From assembly GCF_029338515.1 (NCBI RefSeq), contig NZ_CP119988.1, positions 1,054,001 through 1,118,000 of the forward strand: a stretch of 64,000 nucleotides of DNA. Direction: 5' to 3'. The DNA comes from Haloglomus litoreum (GTDB lineage: Archaea > Halobacteriota > Halobacteria > Halobacteriales > Haloarculaceae). Below the pieces are notes generated by a model. It saw only the letters and a list, made by a program, of their open reading frames with translations. It searched no databases and was not told the origin of the DNA. A program made the position numbers and the translations under genes. Below are positions 54,838 through 62,978 of this stretch, in pieces (the stretch's first letter is position 1; the number at the start of each line of letters is the position of its first letter).

Positions 54838-54850
54838 TCTTATAGATAGT
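54838..54850 (-). promoter_or_regulatory. TATA-like box of crtB
   Basis: On the minus strand this reads ACTATCTATAAGA, about 30-40 bases before the crtB ATG. It lies in an AT-rich 240-base gap (54810-55052) with a second AT-rich patch ATATTTATCAACC further upstream. No gene fits in the gap. Confidence 0.5.
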
Positions 54851-55052
54851 GCAAGTATGAGCCGGGGACGTTGTAGGTGTAGGTTGATAAATATGTGTTA
54901 CTGAGCAAAAACAGCCGGTATCTCTGCGTCGACCGGTACGTTCCGGTGCGGCCGTCGTGGTACTCCCCGGCACGGTGTTCACGTGGTACGCCCCCTCGGT
55001 CCCGGTCATCGGCGACGTCGGGACCGGAGCCGCGTCCGTCCCGTGCTGGCAC

Positions 55053-56375
55053 CTATTGCGGCCCGAGATACCCCCACGCCTGTAGCCGGTCGCCGTCACC
55101 ATCGACCCAACGCTCGCCGATGTCATCGCGGTAGTAGAGGTTCGGGATGACGATGTTGTCCACGCGCTCGTAGGCCTGTCGGCGAGCGTTCTGCATCGTG
55201 TCCCCCTTCCCGGTGACGACGAGCGGCATACCGCTCTCGCCAGCGACCCGCCACTGTCCATCGACCCTTTTGGTGTCCTCCAGGTGGATCCCCTCGCGGC
55301 TCTCGGTCTGGAAGACGACCGCAGCGTTCCGGGAGTTCTCGTCGTACGTCTTCTCGTCGTCGAACGGGAACGGCGGGAGGACGACCCGCACACCGATCTG
55401 GTAGCCGTTGTGGACCTCCAGTTCGGGGTCGGTTCCGTGGGCGAGGTCGTAGAAGAACTGCCCGGCCGGGGATTCGAACGACTCCTCCTGCAGCGCGATG
55501 GTCGGATAGCCGAACCGCGGGGTGAACTCCAGCGGGTAGATGCCGGTCTCGTTGACGATACAGTTGATGTCGATACTCCCGACGTAGCCCTCCTCGGCGA
55601 GCCAGCCTTCGAGCTTGCCGAACGTCTCTTCGAACAGTTTGTTCCGCCCGCCCCAGAACATCGATGTCCCCATCTCGCCCGTCGACGGGCCGATGTTCCC
55701 CGGGAACAGTTTCTTGTGCTCGAAATTGAAATTGACCTGGTCGATGAACCGCTCACCGTTGAAGAACCCGCAGATGGCGATCTCCACGCCCTCGACCTTC
55801 CGCTGGAGCTGGAAGCCCTTCATCCGGTGGCCCCACGCTTTCTTGTAGGCGCGAAGGACATCGACGACGTCGCTGCCGTCGTCCTCGTTGCCGACGTAGA
55901 GGAGCCGCTTGACGTTCTGCACCTCCCCGAGCGGTTTGATGACGTACGGTGCGGGGTTCTCCCGGACGTGCTGGATGCCGGCGTCGAAGTCCTCGAAGAC
56001 GTGGTGCTCGATGGTGTTGACTCCGTGCTCTTCGAGGATCTCCATCGCGTAGCCGCGATCCTCTTCGAGCCGATCGGTGTTCGGGGTCCCCCCGACGACG
56101 GCCTTCCCCTGCTCGCGGAGTTCCTGAGCGAGCGCGCCGGTGCCGACGTCAGAGCCGACCCAGATGTCGTCGAAGACGATGACGTCGGCCCACTCCACCT
56201 CGGCACGCCAGTCGTCCGTCTTCGGGACGAACCCGTTGCCGATCTCCTTGTCACTCTCGGCCTCGATGTAGTACTTCACGTCGTGGCCCTCGCGGTGGAC
56301 CTGCCACGCGAGGTCGGTGATCAGTGCGGCGTCGGCTGAGATGAACAGGAAGTGTCTGGAATCAATCATCTTCAT
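55053..56375 (-). CDS. PurD-like ATP-grasp ligase, substrate unknown
   Basis: A 440-residue protein of the ATP-grasp superfamily, similar to phosphoribosylamine-glycine ligase but lacking the usual PurD N-terminal GGGGREHAL motif; it opens with FLFISADAALITDLAWQV instead. The ATP-grasp core (about 110-330) contains PYVIKPLGEVQNVKRLLYVG, VEGVEIAICGFFNG, PGNIGPSTGEMGTSMFWGG and YPLEFTPRFGYP, the adenosine- and metal-binding loops. It may therefore act on a different amine or acid than glycinamide ribonucleotide. Its start follows directly after the stop of a 78-codon ORF that resembles its own first 45 residues. Confidence 0.85.
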   Translation of the reverse strand: MKMIDSRHFLFISADAALITDLAWQVHREGHDVKYYIEAESDKEIGNGFVPKTDDWRAEVEWADVIVFDDIWVGSDVGTGALAQELREQGKAVVGGTPNTDRLEEDRGYAMEILEEHGVNTIEHHVFEDFDAGIQHVRENPAPYVIKPLGEVQNVKRLLYVGNEDDGSDVVDVLRAYKKAWGHRMKGFQLQRKVEGVEIAICGFFNGERFIDQVNFNFEHKKLFPGNIGPSTGEMGTSMFWGGRNKLFEETFGKLEGWLAEEGYVGSIDINCIVNETGIYPLEFTPRFGYPTIALQEESFESPAGQFFYDLAHGTDPELEVHNGYQIGVRVVLPPFPFDDEKTYDENSRNAAVVFQTESREGIHLEDTKRVDGQWRVAGESGMPLVVTGKGDTMQNARRQAYERVDNIVIPNLYYRDDIGERWVDGDGDRLQAWGYLGPQ

Positions 56376-56612
56376 CTACGAAGCGATCGTCTGTGGGTCT
56401 GTGCGGGTTCTCTGGGAGCTGATGAGTGGTACCGCCCCTCCCTCGTGCTCGCAGCGGGGGCCGATGGGCTCGACGAACCGCTCGGCCATCTCCACGTCGG
56501 CCTCGGTCTCGCTATCGTAGCGGATCTCGTGGCCCGCACGCTGGACCTGCGACGCCATATCGCCGACGAGCGCCGTGGCCGGCGAACCGACGAGGGAGTG
56601 CTTCGTGTCCAT
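56376..56612 (-). pseudogene. 78-residue fragment resembling the N-terminus of the next gene
   Basis: Residues 4-48 (KHSLVGSPATALVGDMASQV and what follows, with the RYDSETEADVEMAERFV stretch) align with residues 7-53 of the PurD-like protein (RHFLFISADAALITDLAWQV ... YYIEAESDKEIGNGFV); the remaining 30 residues, with CEHEGGAVPLISSQ, do not match. The ORF ends TAG and the full-length gene begins with the very next ATG. It is either a remnant of a partial duplication or a short expressed protein coupled to the next gene. Confidence 0.55.
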
Positions 56613-56709
56613 ACCTCGACCGGTCGTGGGGGACCGCCATAAGCCTGGGCCGGACTGGACACGACCGCTCGGCGCAACCGTGATGTGCCCGGGCCCGGTT
56701 CCTCCTGCC

Positions 56710-57510
56710 ATGACACCCGGCTCCGGGGCGCGGTGGTGGGACCAGCGGGGCGCCTCGGAACTCCTCGGGGGCATCCTGATGACCGCCGTCGTCGTCCTCA
56801 CGATGTCGGTGGCCGGGATGGCGATCACGACCGGCATCACCGACCAGTCCGGTGAGACACCGCTCGTCGACTGTGAGCCGAACTTCGAGGACGGGGAGCT
56901 ACTGGTGACCCATGGCGGAGGCCACAGCGTCGACGCGTCCGAACTCGGGGTCGTCCTCCGCGACGGCACGGGCTCTTCGACCCGCCTGCCGTTCGTCGTC
57001 GACGAGGGGGACGGCGACGGCCGCTTCGAGGTCGACGAGACCGCCCGACTCGGTCCGCTCACCGACCGGACGGAGGTGCTCGTCGTCACGAACGGGGTCA
57101 TCATCTGCGAGGCCATCGTCTACCCGACCACGCCGACGCCGACGCCAACACCGACACGGACAGCCACGCCGACGCCGACGCCAACACCGACACGGATAGC
57201 CACGCCCACCGGGACGCCGACGCCGACGCCCACCACAACACCCACCACGACGCCACGGAACCAGCGGCCGACGGCCGACTTCACGACCGACCGGAGGGGG
57301 AAATCCTCCAACGTGGACCTCGACGGCTCCCCGTCGACGGATTCCGACGGCACCATCGTCACCTACCGGTGGGACGTCGGCAACGACGGTTCCATCGACT
57401 ACACGGGCAAGACGGTGAACAAGGCGAACGTGCCGCGAGGCGCGCTCGTGCGTCTCGTCGTCACGGACGACGACGGCGCGGCCGACACCAGGATCGAGTA
57501 CGTTCCGTAG
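56710..57510 (+). CDS. pilin-like protein with Thr/Pro linker and PKD-like domain
   Basis: A 266-residue exported protein. WDQRGASELLGGILMTAVVV at about residues 10-29 is an archaeal pilin-type N-terminus (cleavage after RG), then a beta-rich part (about 50-145), a Thr/Pro linker (about 146-190) and a PKD-like domain (about 194-266) with DLDGSPSTDSDGTIVTYRWD and VRLVVTDDDGAAD. The linker includes a tandem duplication of a 12-residue TPTPTPTPTRTA unit. An ATG nine codons upstream is possible. It is divergent from the small fragment gene. Confidence 0.8.
   Translation: MTPGSGARWWDQRGASELLGGILMTAVVVLTMSVAGMAITTGITDQSGETPLVDCEPNFEDGELLVTHGGGHSVDASELGVVLRDGTGSSTRLPFVVDEGDGDGRFEVDETARLGPLTDRTEVLVVTNGVIICEAIVYPTTPTPTPTPTRTATPTPTPTPTRIATPTGTPTPTPTTTPTTTPRNQRPTADFTTDRRGKSSNVDLDGSPSTDSDGTIVTYRWDVGNDGSIDYTGKTVNKANVPRGALVRLVVTDDDGAADTRIEYVP
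57130..57201 (+). repeat. 36-bp tandem duplication in the pilin linker
   Basis: ACGCCGACGCCGACGCCAAC and the following 16 bases (CACCGA...AGCC) occur at 57130-57165 and again at 57166-57201 with one changed base (GACAGCC to GATAGCC). Both copies encode the linker unit TPTPTPTPTRTA or RIA. Confidence 0.75.
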
Positions 57511-57581
57511 GTCGATGCCGAGCGAGTGTCGCGGCCGGATTCCGCGATCGTCGCCCCCTGTTCGGGGACCGACGATATCGG

Positions 57582-58667
57582 CTACAGCGGCTCCTCGCCG
57601 TCGATGATGCGCTGGGCCCGTGCGGCCAGTGCCGGGACGCCGCGGCGCATCTTCGGGTACATGTCGTCGTCGGAGTTGCCCTCGAGGTAGCGCCGGAAGA
57701 ACATCTCGCCCAGCCCCGCCAGCTTGTAGACCGCCAGCACCCGGTAGAACTTCTCGTTCGTGAACTCCAGGCCCGTCTTCGCCTCGTAGCGCTCGACGAG
57801 CTCCTGTCGGGTCAGGTACCCCTCGCGGGTCATGAACGTGCTCGACAGCGAGTCCGTCGACTCCGGCGGGTCGGGGTCCTTCGCGTCCCACCAGTACGAC
57901 AGCATCCACCCGAGGTCGGTGAACGGGTCGCCCAGCGTGGACATCTCCCAGTCGAAGACGGCGTTGATGCGGGGTTCGTCGTCGGTGGCGAACATGACGT
58001 TGTCCAGCTTGTAGTCGCCGTGGATCAGCGTCGCGGGTGGGTCCTCCGGGACGTTGTCCTGGAGCCAGCTCATCACGTCGTACAGCGCCTCGACCTCGCG
58101 CTCCTCGGTCGTCACCTCGAACGCCCACATCAGCTGCTCGGACCAGCGCCGGACCTGGCGCTCGGTGAACCCCGGTGGGTATCCGAAGTCGCCCTCCTCC
58201 AGCCCGACGGCCTCGTAGTCGACGGCGTGGATCTCCGCGAGGCCATCGACGAGCTCCTCGCCGATCTGCCGGCGGCGCTCGGGCGTGGCGAAGCGGTCGG
58301 GTTCGTCGTCGCGCAGGACGACACCGTCCATCCGCTTCATCACGTAGAAGTCCGCCCCGAGGACGTCGTGATCGTCGCACGCCAGGACGGTCTCGGGCAC
58401 GCGCACGTCCGTCCCCTGCAGGGCGTCCATCACGCGGAACTCGCGGAGCACGTCGTGGGCGTTCTCGGCGGTCTCGCCCGGCGGCGGCCGCCGGATGACG
58501 AGGTCGTCGTCGCCCCAGGTGACGAACAGCGTCTCGTTGGAGTGGCCCTCCTTGTGGTGCTCGACCTCGTAGGTGCCGCCGTGCGGCCCGAGTTCGTCCT
58601 CGAGGTAGGTCGCGAGCGCGTCCCGGTCGACGATGCGCCGGAAGTAGTCTGACTCGCCCTCGCTCAT
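57582..58667 (-). CDS. APH-type phosphotransferase, ACAD10/11 kinase-like
   Basis: A 361-residue aminoglycoside-phosphotransferase-fold kinase. The Brenner motif HGDYKLDN (His216, Asp218, Asn223) and the DFG-like DWE (239-241, Asp239) are present; the nucleotide-binding lobe has ETLFVTWGDDDLVIRRPPPG. The phrases around GDFGYPPGFTERQVRRW and PPESTDSLSS match the kinase-like half of animal ACAD10/ACAD11. The frame runs 56 codons further, but the ATG at 58667 begins the fold. It is divergent from the acyl-CoA dehydrogenase at 58834, with 166 bases between. Confidence 0.88.
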   Translation of the reverse strand: MSEGESDYFRRIVDRDALATYLEDELGPHGGTYEVEHHKEGHSNETLFVTWGDDDLVIRRPPPGETAENAHDVLREFRVMDALQGTDVRVPETVLACDDHDVLGADFYVMKRMDGVVLRDDEPDRFATPERRRQIGEELVDGLAEIHAVDYEAVGLEEGDFGYPPGFTERQVRRWSEQLMWAFEVTTEEREVEALYDVMSWLQDNVPEDPPATLIHGDYKLDNVMFATDDEPRINAVFDWEMSTLGDPFTDLGWMLSYWWDAKDPDPPESTDSLSSTFMTREGYLTRQELVERYEAKTGLEFTNEKFYRVLAVYKLAGLGEMFFRRYLEGNSDDDMYPKMRRGVPALAARAQRIIDGEEPL

Positions 58668-58802
58668 GCTCTCACCCGGCGTGGCGAGCGCCACGGCCAC
58701 ACGTCTGCTAACATTGTAAGCTTGGGTTCCCCCTGCGGGTACGTATAGATGGGGGTCGTCCGTCACCAGGTTGACCGCCGACGGATGGCGGGCGACGATT
58801 CC

Positions 58803-58810
58803 TTTACAAT
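58803..58810 (+). promoter_or_regulatory. TATA-like box of the acyl-CoA dehydrogenase gene
   Basis: TTTACAAT lies 24-31 bases before the ATG at 58834, the spacing expected for a leaderless haloarchaeal transcript. It lies in the intergenic region shared with the divergent kinase gene. Confidence 0.6.
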
Positions 58811-58833
58811 GGTTGCCCGGCAACGCCCGGTAC

Positions 58834-60066
58834 ATGGATATCGACTACCACGATTCCGAGCGGGCGACGGAGCTCGCAGACCGCGCACGCGAGTTCATGG
58901 ACGAGGTCGTCATCCCGACCGAGCGCGAGCACCTGGGACACGGCCCCGTCGACATGTCTGTCATCGAGGACCTGCGCGCGCAGGCCCGCGAGCGCGATAT
59001 CTACTGCCCGCAGATCGCCGAGGAGCACGGCGGCATGGGCGAGTCGTTCCGCGACGTGCTGCCGCTGTTCGAGCAGGCCGGCCGCTCGCTGCTGGGTGCG
59101 GTCGCGATGCGCGTCGACGCGCCCGACGAGGGGAACATGCACACCATCGAACTCGTCGGAACCGACGAGCAGAAACAGGAGTACCTGGAGCCGCTCGTCG
59201 CCGGGGACATCCGCTCGGGCTTCTCGATGACGGAACCCCGCGAGGGCGCCGGCTCGGACCCGAAGATGATCAAGACCACCGCCGAGAAGGACGGCGACGA
59301 GTGGGTCGTCGACGGTCACAAGTGGTGGACCACGCAGGGTGACGAGTCCGACGTCCTCATCGTGATGGCCCGGACGAACGAGGACAAGCACCCGTACCAG
59401 GGCTGCTCGCTGTTCCTCGTGCCCACGGACGCCGACGGCGTCGACATCGTCGAGCCGACGCCGCACCTCGGCCAGACGCTCCTGCCCGAGAGCCACGCCG
59501 AGATCCGCTACGACAACGTCCGGATCCCGGAGGAGAACCTCCTCGGCGGGCTGGATATGGGCTTCGCCCACGCCCAGGAGCGACTGGGCCCCGCCCGACT
59601 GACCCACTGCATGCGCTTCTCCGGGATGGCCGAGCGTGCCCTCGACATCGCGAAGACGTACATGCAGAACCGCGAGGGCTTCGGCTCGAAGCTCTCCGAG
59701 AAGCAGAACCAGCGCTACGAGATCGCCGACATGGAGACGCGGCTCCACGCCACGCGCTCGATGGTCCGGCACGCCGCCGAGGAGATCACCCGGGGCAACC
59801 AGGCCCGCGTCGAGGTCGGGATGGCGAAGGTGTACGCCGCCAACACCGCCCAGGACGCCATCGACCTCGCGGTCCAGTGCTGTGGTGGGGCCGGTATCTC
59901 CCGGAAACTCCCGCTCGCGGACTTCTACGAGGCCGTCCGGGCGTTCCGAATCGTCGACGGGGCCGACGAGGTCCACCAGCGCGTCATCGCCCGCGAGGCC
60001 TTCGACATGGAGTACGACGAGGGCGAACTGGCCAACCTCCCGACCTTCGGGAACCCCTCGGCCTGA
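58834..60066 (+). CDS. acyl-CoA dehydrogenase, ACAD10/11-like subfamily
   Basis: A 410-residue flavoprotein of the acyl-CoA dehydrogenase superfamily. SMTEPREGAGSDP (131-143) and the WTTQG segment bind FAD; GFGSKLSEKQNQRYEIADME (residues 282-301) is the family helix. The usual catalytic Glu of the IYEGT motif is replaced by Asp375 in IVDGADEVH, a pattern found in ACAD10/ACAD11. In animals those enzymes, fused to a kinase, break down 4-hydroxyacyl-CoAs through a phosphorylated intermediate. The divergent kinase here suggests a related, split system. Confidence 0.88.
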   Translation: MDIDYHDSERATELADRAREFMDEVVIPTEREHLGHGPVDMSVIEDLRAQARERDIYCPQIAEEHGGMGESFRDVLPLFEQAGRSLLGAVAMRVDAPDEGNMHTIELVGTDEQKQEYLEPLVAGDIRSGFSMTEPREGAGSDPKMIKTTAEKDGDEWVVDGHKWWTTQGDESDVLIVMARTNEDKHPYQGCSLFLVPTDADGVDIVEPTPHLGQTLLPESHAEIRYDNVRIPEENLLGGLDMGFAHAQERLGPARLTHCMRFSGMAERALDIAKTYMQNREGFGSKLSEKQNQRYEIADMETRLHATRSMVRHAAEEITRGNQARVEVGMAKVYAANTAQDAIDLAVQCCGGAGISRKLPLADFYEAVRAFRIVDGADEVHQRVIAREAFDMEYDEGELANLPTFGNPSA

Positions 60067-60183
60067 GCCCGTCGCTCGCGCGGTCCACCTTCCACTACCC
60101 GTTCTTCGCTCCCTCACGAGTCCTGTGAGCGTCTCGCGAAGCGTGGAAAGACACTTGCCGGTGCCGCCGCCACCCACGCGAGC

Positions 60184-60684
60184 ATGTCCGACCCCGACCT
60201 CGATATCAGGCCGGCCACCGAGGCCGACCTCGACGCCCTCTTCGACCTCTGGTCCGACTTCTCGCGTGAGATGGCCGAGATGGACCCGTACAACGAGGTC
60301 GCCGACGGCGACCTCCGTGCCGTGCAGGACGACTACCGCCGGGAGGCGCTGGCCGACGACGACCAGCGTATCTTCCTCGCGGTGGCCGCGGACGGCGACG
60401 GCGGGCCCGTCCCGGTCGGCTACGTCACCGCCGAGCGGAAGGGGTCTCCGCCGGTGTTCGCCCGTGGCGACCGCGTCAACGTCGGCGAACTCTACGTCCG
60501 CGAGCGGTACCGCGGGGAGGGCCTCGCCGACCGGCTGCTCGACCGCGCGCTGGCGTGGGGCCGCGACCAGGGCTGCGAGCGCATCTCCCTCAGCGTCAAC
60601 GTCGATAACGAGCGCGCCCGGGCGTTCTACGAGCGGCGTGGCTTCGAGCCGCGGCGGCTGAAGCTGGACCGGCCGCTGGAGTGA
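60184..60684 (+). CDS. GNAT family N-acetyltransferase
   Basis: A 166-residue acetyltransferase. The acetyl-CoA loop is VRERYRGEGLADRLLDRAL (about 104-122, with the R/Q-x-x-G-x-G/A pattern), followed by ISLSVNVDNERARAFYERRGF near 140-160. The substrate could be a small molecule, an antibiotic-like compound or a protein N-terminus. TATA-like ACACTTG lies about 30 bases before the start. Neighbours do not indicate a role. Confidence 0.88.
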   Translation: MSDPDLDIRPATEADLDALFDLWSDFSREMAEMDPYNEVADGDLRAVQDDYRREALADDDQRIFLAVAADGDGGPVPVGYVTAERKGSPPVFARGDRVNVGELYVRERYRGEGLADRLLDRALAWGRDQGCERISLSVNVDNERARAFYERRGFEPRRLKLDRPLE

Positions 60685-60762
60685 CCGCCGGGCGTGGACG
60701 GAGCGGTGGCCGGGACGGGCCCCGCCGAGTCGTTTTAGTCCTGCCATCCCTTCCCACACCAC

Positions 60763-61524
60763 ATGACCGACGAGGAGATCCGATTCGCCGCCGATGCCAT
60801 CCGGGATGCCGATTCGGTCGTCGCGATGAGCGGCGCCGGCGTCTCGACCGCCTCCGGAATCCCCGACTTCCGGAGCGAGGACGGTATCTGGCAGGAGTAC
60901 GACCCGATGGACTTCCACATCTCCCGGTTCGAGGCCGACCCGGAGGGGTTCTGGACCGAGCGCGCCGAGATGGTCGAGGACCTGTTCGGCGACGAGTTCC
61001 AGCCCAACCCCGCCCACGAGGCGCTCGCGACACTCCAGCAGGAGGGCCACCTCGACGGCCTCATCACGCAGAACATCGACGGCCTCCACCAGGAGGCCGG
61101 CAGCGACGAGGTCATCGAGATCCACGGCAACGGCCAGCGGGTCGCGTGCTACGACTGCAGCCGGACGTTCGAGGCCGAGGTCGTCTTCGACCGGGTGCGG
61201 GCGGGTGCGGTCCCGCCACGCTGTCCCAACTGCGAGGGGCTCCTCAAACCGGACGTGGTCCTGTTCGGCGAGCAGCTGCCGGAGTACCCGCTCTTCCGCG
61301 CGCAGTCGCTGGCCGAGCGGGCCGACCTGTTCCTCGTCGTCGGCTCCTCGCTCACCGTCGAACCCGCCGCCTCCTTCCCCCGGACCGCGGCCGAGGCGGG
61401 CGCGACCCTCTGTATCGTCAACCTCGACCGGACGGGCCTCTCGGACCGCGCGGAGTACGACTTCCGCGCCGACGTCACCGACGTGCTGCCGGCCATCCGG
61501 GACGCCGTGCAGGAAGGGACCTGA
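60763..61524 (+). CDS. NAD-dependent protein deacylase (Sir2 family)
   Basis: A 253-residue sirtuin that removes acyl groups from lysine using NAD. NAD-binding GAGVSTASGIPDFR (24-37) and TQNIDGLHQEAG (102-113) are present, with catalytic His121 (EIHGNG). Cys129, Cys132, Cys154 and Cys157 form the zinc site, and VGSSLTVEPAA follows. The length and motifs fit the archaeal class III/U type. TATA-like GTTTTAGTC is about 30 bases before the start. In haloarchaea sirtuins are thought to act on acetylated DNA-binding and metabolic proteins. Confidence 0.92.
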   Translation: MTDEEIRFAADAIRDADSVVAMSGAGVSTASGIPDFRSEDGIWQEYDPMDFHISRFEADPEGFWTERAEMVEDLFGDEFQPNPAHEALATLQQEGHLDGLITQNIDGLHQEAGSDEVIEIHGNGQRVACYDCSRTFEAEVVFDRVRAGAVPPRCPNCEGLLKPDVVLFGEQLPEYPLFRAQSLAERADLFLVVGSSLTVEPAASFPRTAAEAGATLCIVNLDRTGLSDRAEYDFRADVTDVLPAIRDAVQEGT

Positions 61525-61537
61525 GCGCCCGACGGGG

Positions 61538-62029
61538 CTAGTTCTCGCAGTAGGTCCCCTCGTTGGTCGCCCCGCAGGTCAGCGTGAGGTCGTACTCCGA
61601 GACGGCCGCGGGGTCGCCGTCGACCGGCCGCCGGACGGTGAGTCGAAGCGACTCCCCGGGGGCGATCTCGGGGCTGCCGTCGCCGGAGACCATCACGCCG
61701 TCTCCGGGCTCTCCTCCCTCTCCGGTCGTCAGCGCGAGGTCGTACTCGTAGGCGAGGGCGTCGGTCTCCCGGTCGCCGGTGTTCGTCACGGTGACCTCGG
61801 CCCCGAACTGTGGGTCGGCGACGAACGGCGCCGGGCCCTCGAGGGCGAGTCCGTCGACGGTCGAGCGTGCCGTCCCGGTCGCGTCGCTCGGCGCCGGTGA
61901 GTCGGGCGGCTCCCGTGCCGACTGCGTGGGGGAGGACGACCCGTCCCCGTCGTCCTCCGTACAGCCGGCGAGCAGTAGGCCGGTGGCGAGTCCGCCCGTC
62001 GCCCGGAGCAGTCGTCGTCGTCGGTTCAC
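61538..62029 (-). CDS. Tat-exported lipoprotein, function unknown
   Basis: A 163-residue protein. The GTG at 62029 gives the twin-arginine signal NRRRRLLRATGGLATGLLLA plus GC, with the lipobox Cys at residue 23. A Ser/Pro/Asp-rich linker (about 28-55) leads to a beta domain (about 58-163) of the FxxxxxVTNTGDRETDAL type, usual for small haloarchaeal surface lipoproteins. The C-terminus has three Cys (LTCGATNEGTYC), perhaps a disulfide. It is convergent with the sirtuin gene. Confidence 0.78.
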   Translation of the reverse strand: MNRRRRLLRATGGLATGLLLAGCTEDDGDGSSSPTQSAREPPDSPAPSDATGTARSTVDGLALEGPAPFVADPQFGAEVTVTNTGDRETDALAYEYDLALTTGEGGEPGDGVMVSGDGSPEIAPGESLRLTVRRPVDGDPAAVSEYDLTLTCGATNEGTYCEN

Positions 62030-62138
62030 ACCCGGCACGTGCCGCGACGAGCGAAAGAAGCCACCGCTTCGCCGGTCGAGGGCTGCCGCCGCCGTCGCCG
62101 CAACCCTCTTGTCCCGACCGGCCGTGGCAACGCTCGGC

Positions 62139-62567
62139 ATGGAATACAGCGTGGTCGAGACGGACGACGTGGACGTGACCGACCTCTCGCAGGTCGAAGA
62201 GATCCCCCCGGACCTGGATATGCAGTCCATCGATTCGGCGCTCGGGCTGGAGGAGATGCTCTGCAAGATCTGGCACTTCGAGGAGGGCGAGGAGATCGGT
62301 TACCACGCCCACGGGGAGCAGGAGGAGCTGTTCTACGTCCTCGAGGGGCGGTTCTCGCTGAAGCTCGGGCGCTCGGGCGAGGAGGAGTTCCGCGAGGTCG
62401 GCCCGGGAACGTTCTGGGCCGCCGGCCCGATGATCGGGCATGGCCACCGCTGTGTGAGCGAGACCGGGAAGATACTCGCGCTGGGTGCCCCGAACGTCTC
62501 GGACCCCGGGCGTGATCCGCACCAGATCACCGACGAGGAGATCGAGGCGGCCCAGTCCGACGACTGA
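62139..62567 (+). CDS. cupin-domain protein
   Basis: A 142-residue single-domain cupin. The first cupin motif is GYHAHGEQEELFYVLEGRFSL (residues 56-76), with His57, His59, Glu63 as metal ligands, and the second motif includes PMIGHGHRCVSE with His100 or His102. Many archaeal homologues act as isomerases or as storage proteins, so the reaction is open. The frame is open upstream, but the ATG at 62139 gives a normal short N-terminus. Confidence 0.87.
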   Translation: MEYSVVETDDVDVTDLSQVEEIPPDLDMQSIDSALGLEEMLCKIWHFEEGEEIGYHAHGEQEELFYVLEGRFSLKLGRSGEEEFREVGPGTFWAAGPMIGHGHRCVSETGKILALGAPNVSDPGRDPHQITDEEIEAAQSDD

Positions 62568-62625
62568 CGCGGCGCCCGAGCTGCCGGTCGGGAGCGCTCC
62601 GAAGAACGATGTGTGGGGCCGTCGC

Positions 62626-62790
62626 CTAGACGGTCTTCCAGGCACCTCTGATGTCGGCCTGCGACATCTCCGTGTCGTGGACGTCCCGCGCGTGTTGCTG
62701 GACCATCCCGATGAGTTCGTCCTCCTTCTCGGACCGTACCATGAAGTCGCAGTCGTAGCCCGCCTCTCGGCAGGATAGCTCTTTGGCCAT
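62626..62790 (-). CDS. DUF1059 family protein
   Basis: A 54-residue protein starting MAKELSCREAGYDCDFMVRS and ending IRGAWKTV. The two Cys (Cys7, Cys14) and the order helix-strand-helix match the DUF1059 family of small archaeal and bacterial proteins with unknown function. It is too short for general ORF lists. It lies on the minus strand, convergent with the cupin gene, 190 bases downstream of a zinc-finger gene. Confidence 0.8.
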   Translation of the reverse strand: MAKELSCREAGYDCDFMVRSEKEDELIGMVQQHARDVHDTEMSQADIRGAWKTV

Positions 62791-62898
62791 CTGTGGTTCC
62801 TCCGGCGAACGGCAGGGCCCGGGTGTACATTGTTACAGACGGGATAGCGCGCCGCGGTTTCGGCCGTCGCTGGACAGGCCCGTCGTACCCCCTCATGC

Positions 62899-62964
62899 GG
62901 GTCCGTTCGGTCCCCGAACGTCGACCGTACTGGGTCCGTTCGGTCCCCCGAACGTCGACCGTAC
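62899..62964. repeat. adjacent 32/33-bp direct repeats with a triloop hairpin
   Basis: GGGTCCGTTCGGTCCCCGAA and the following CGTCGACCGTAC occur at 62899-62930 and again at 62932-62964 with one added C. Each copy contains the inverted repeat CGTTCGG-TCC(C)-CCGAACG. They lie between the stop of the zinc-finger gene and the start of the DUF1059 gene. Confidence 0.75.
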
Positions 62965-62978
62965 CGACCCGCCGGCGG

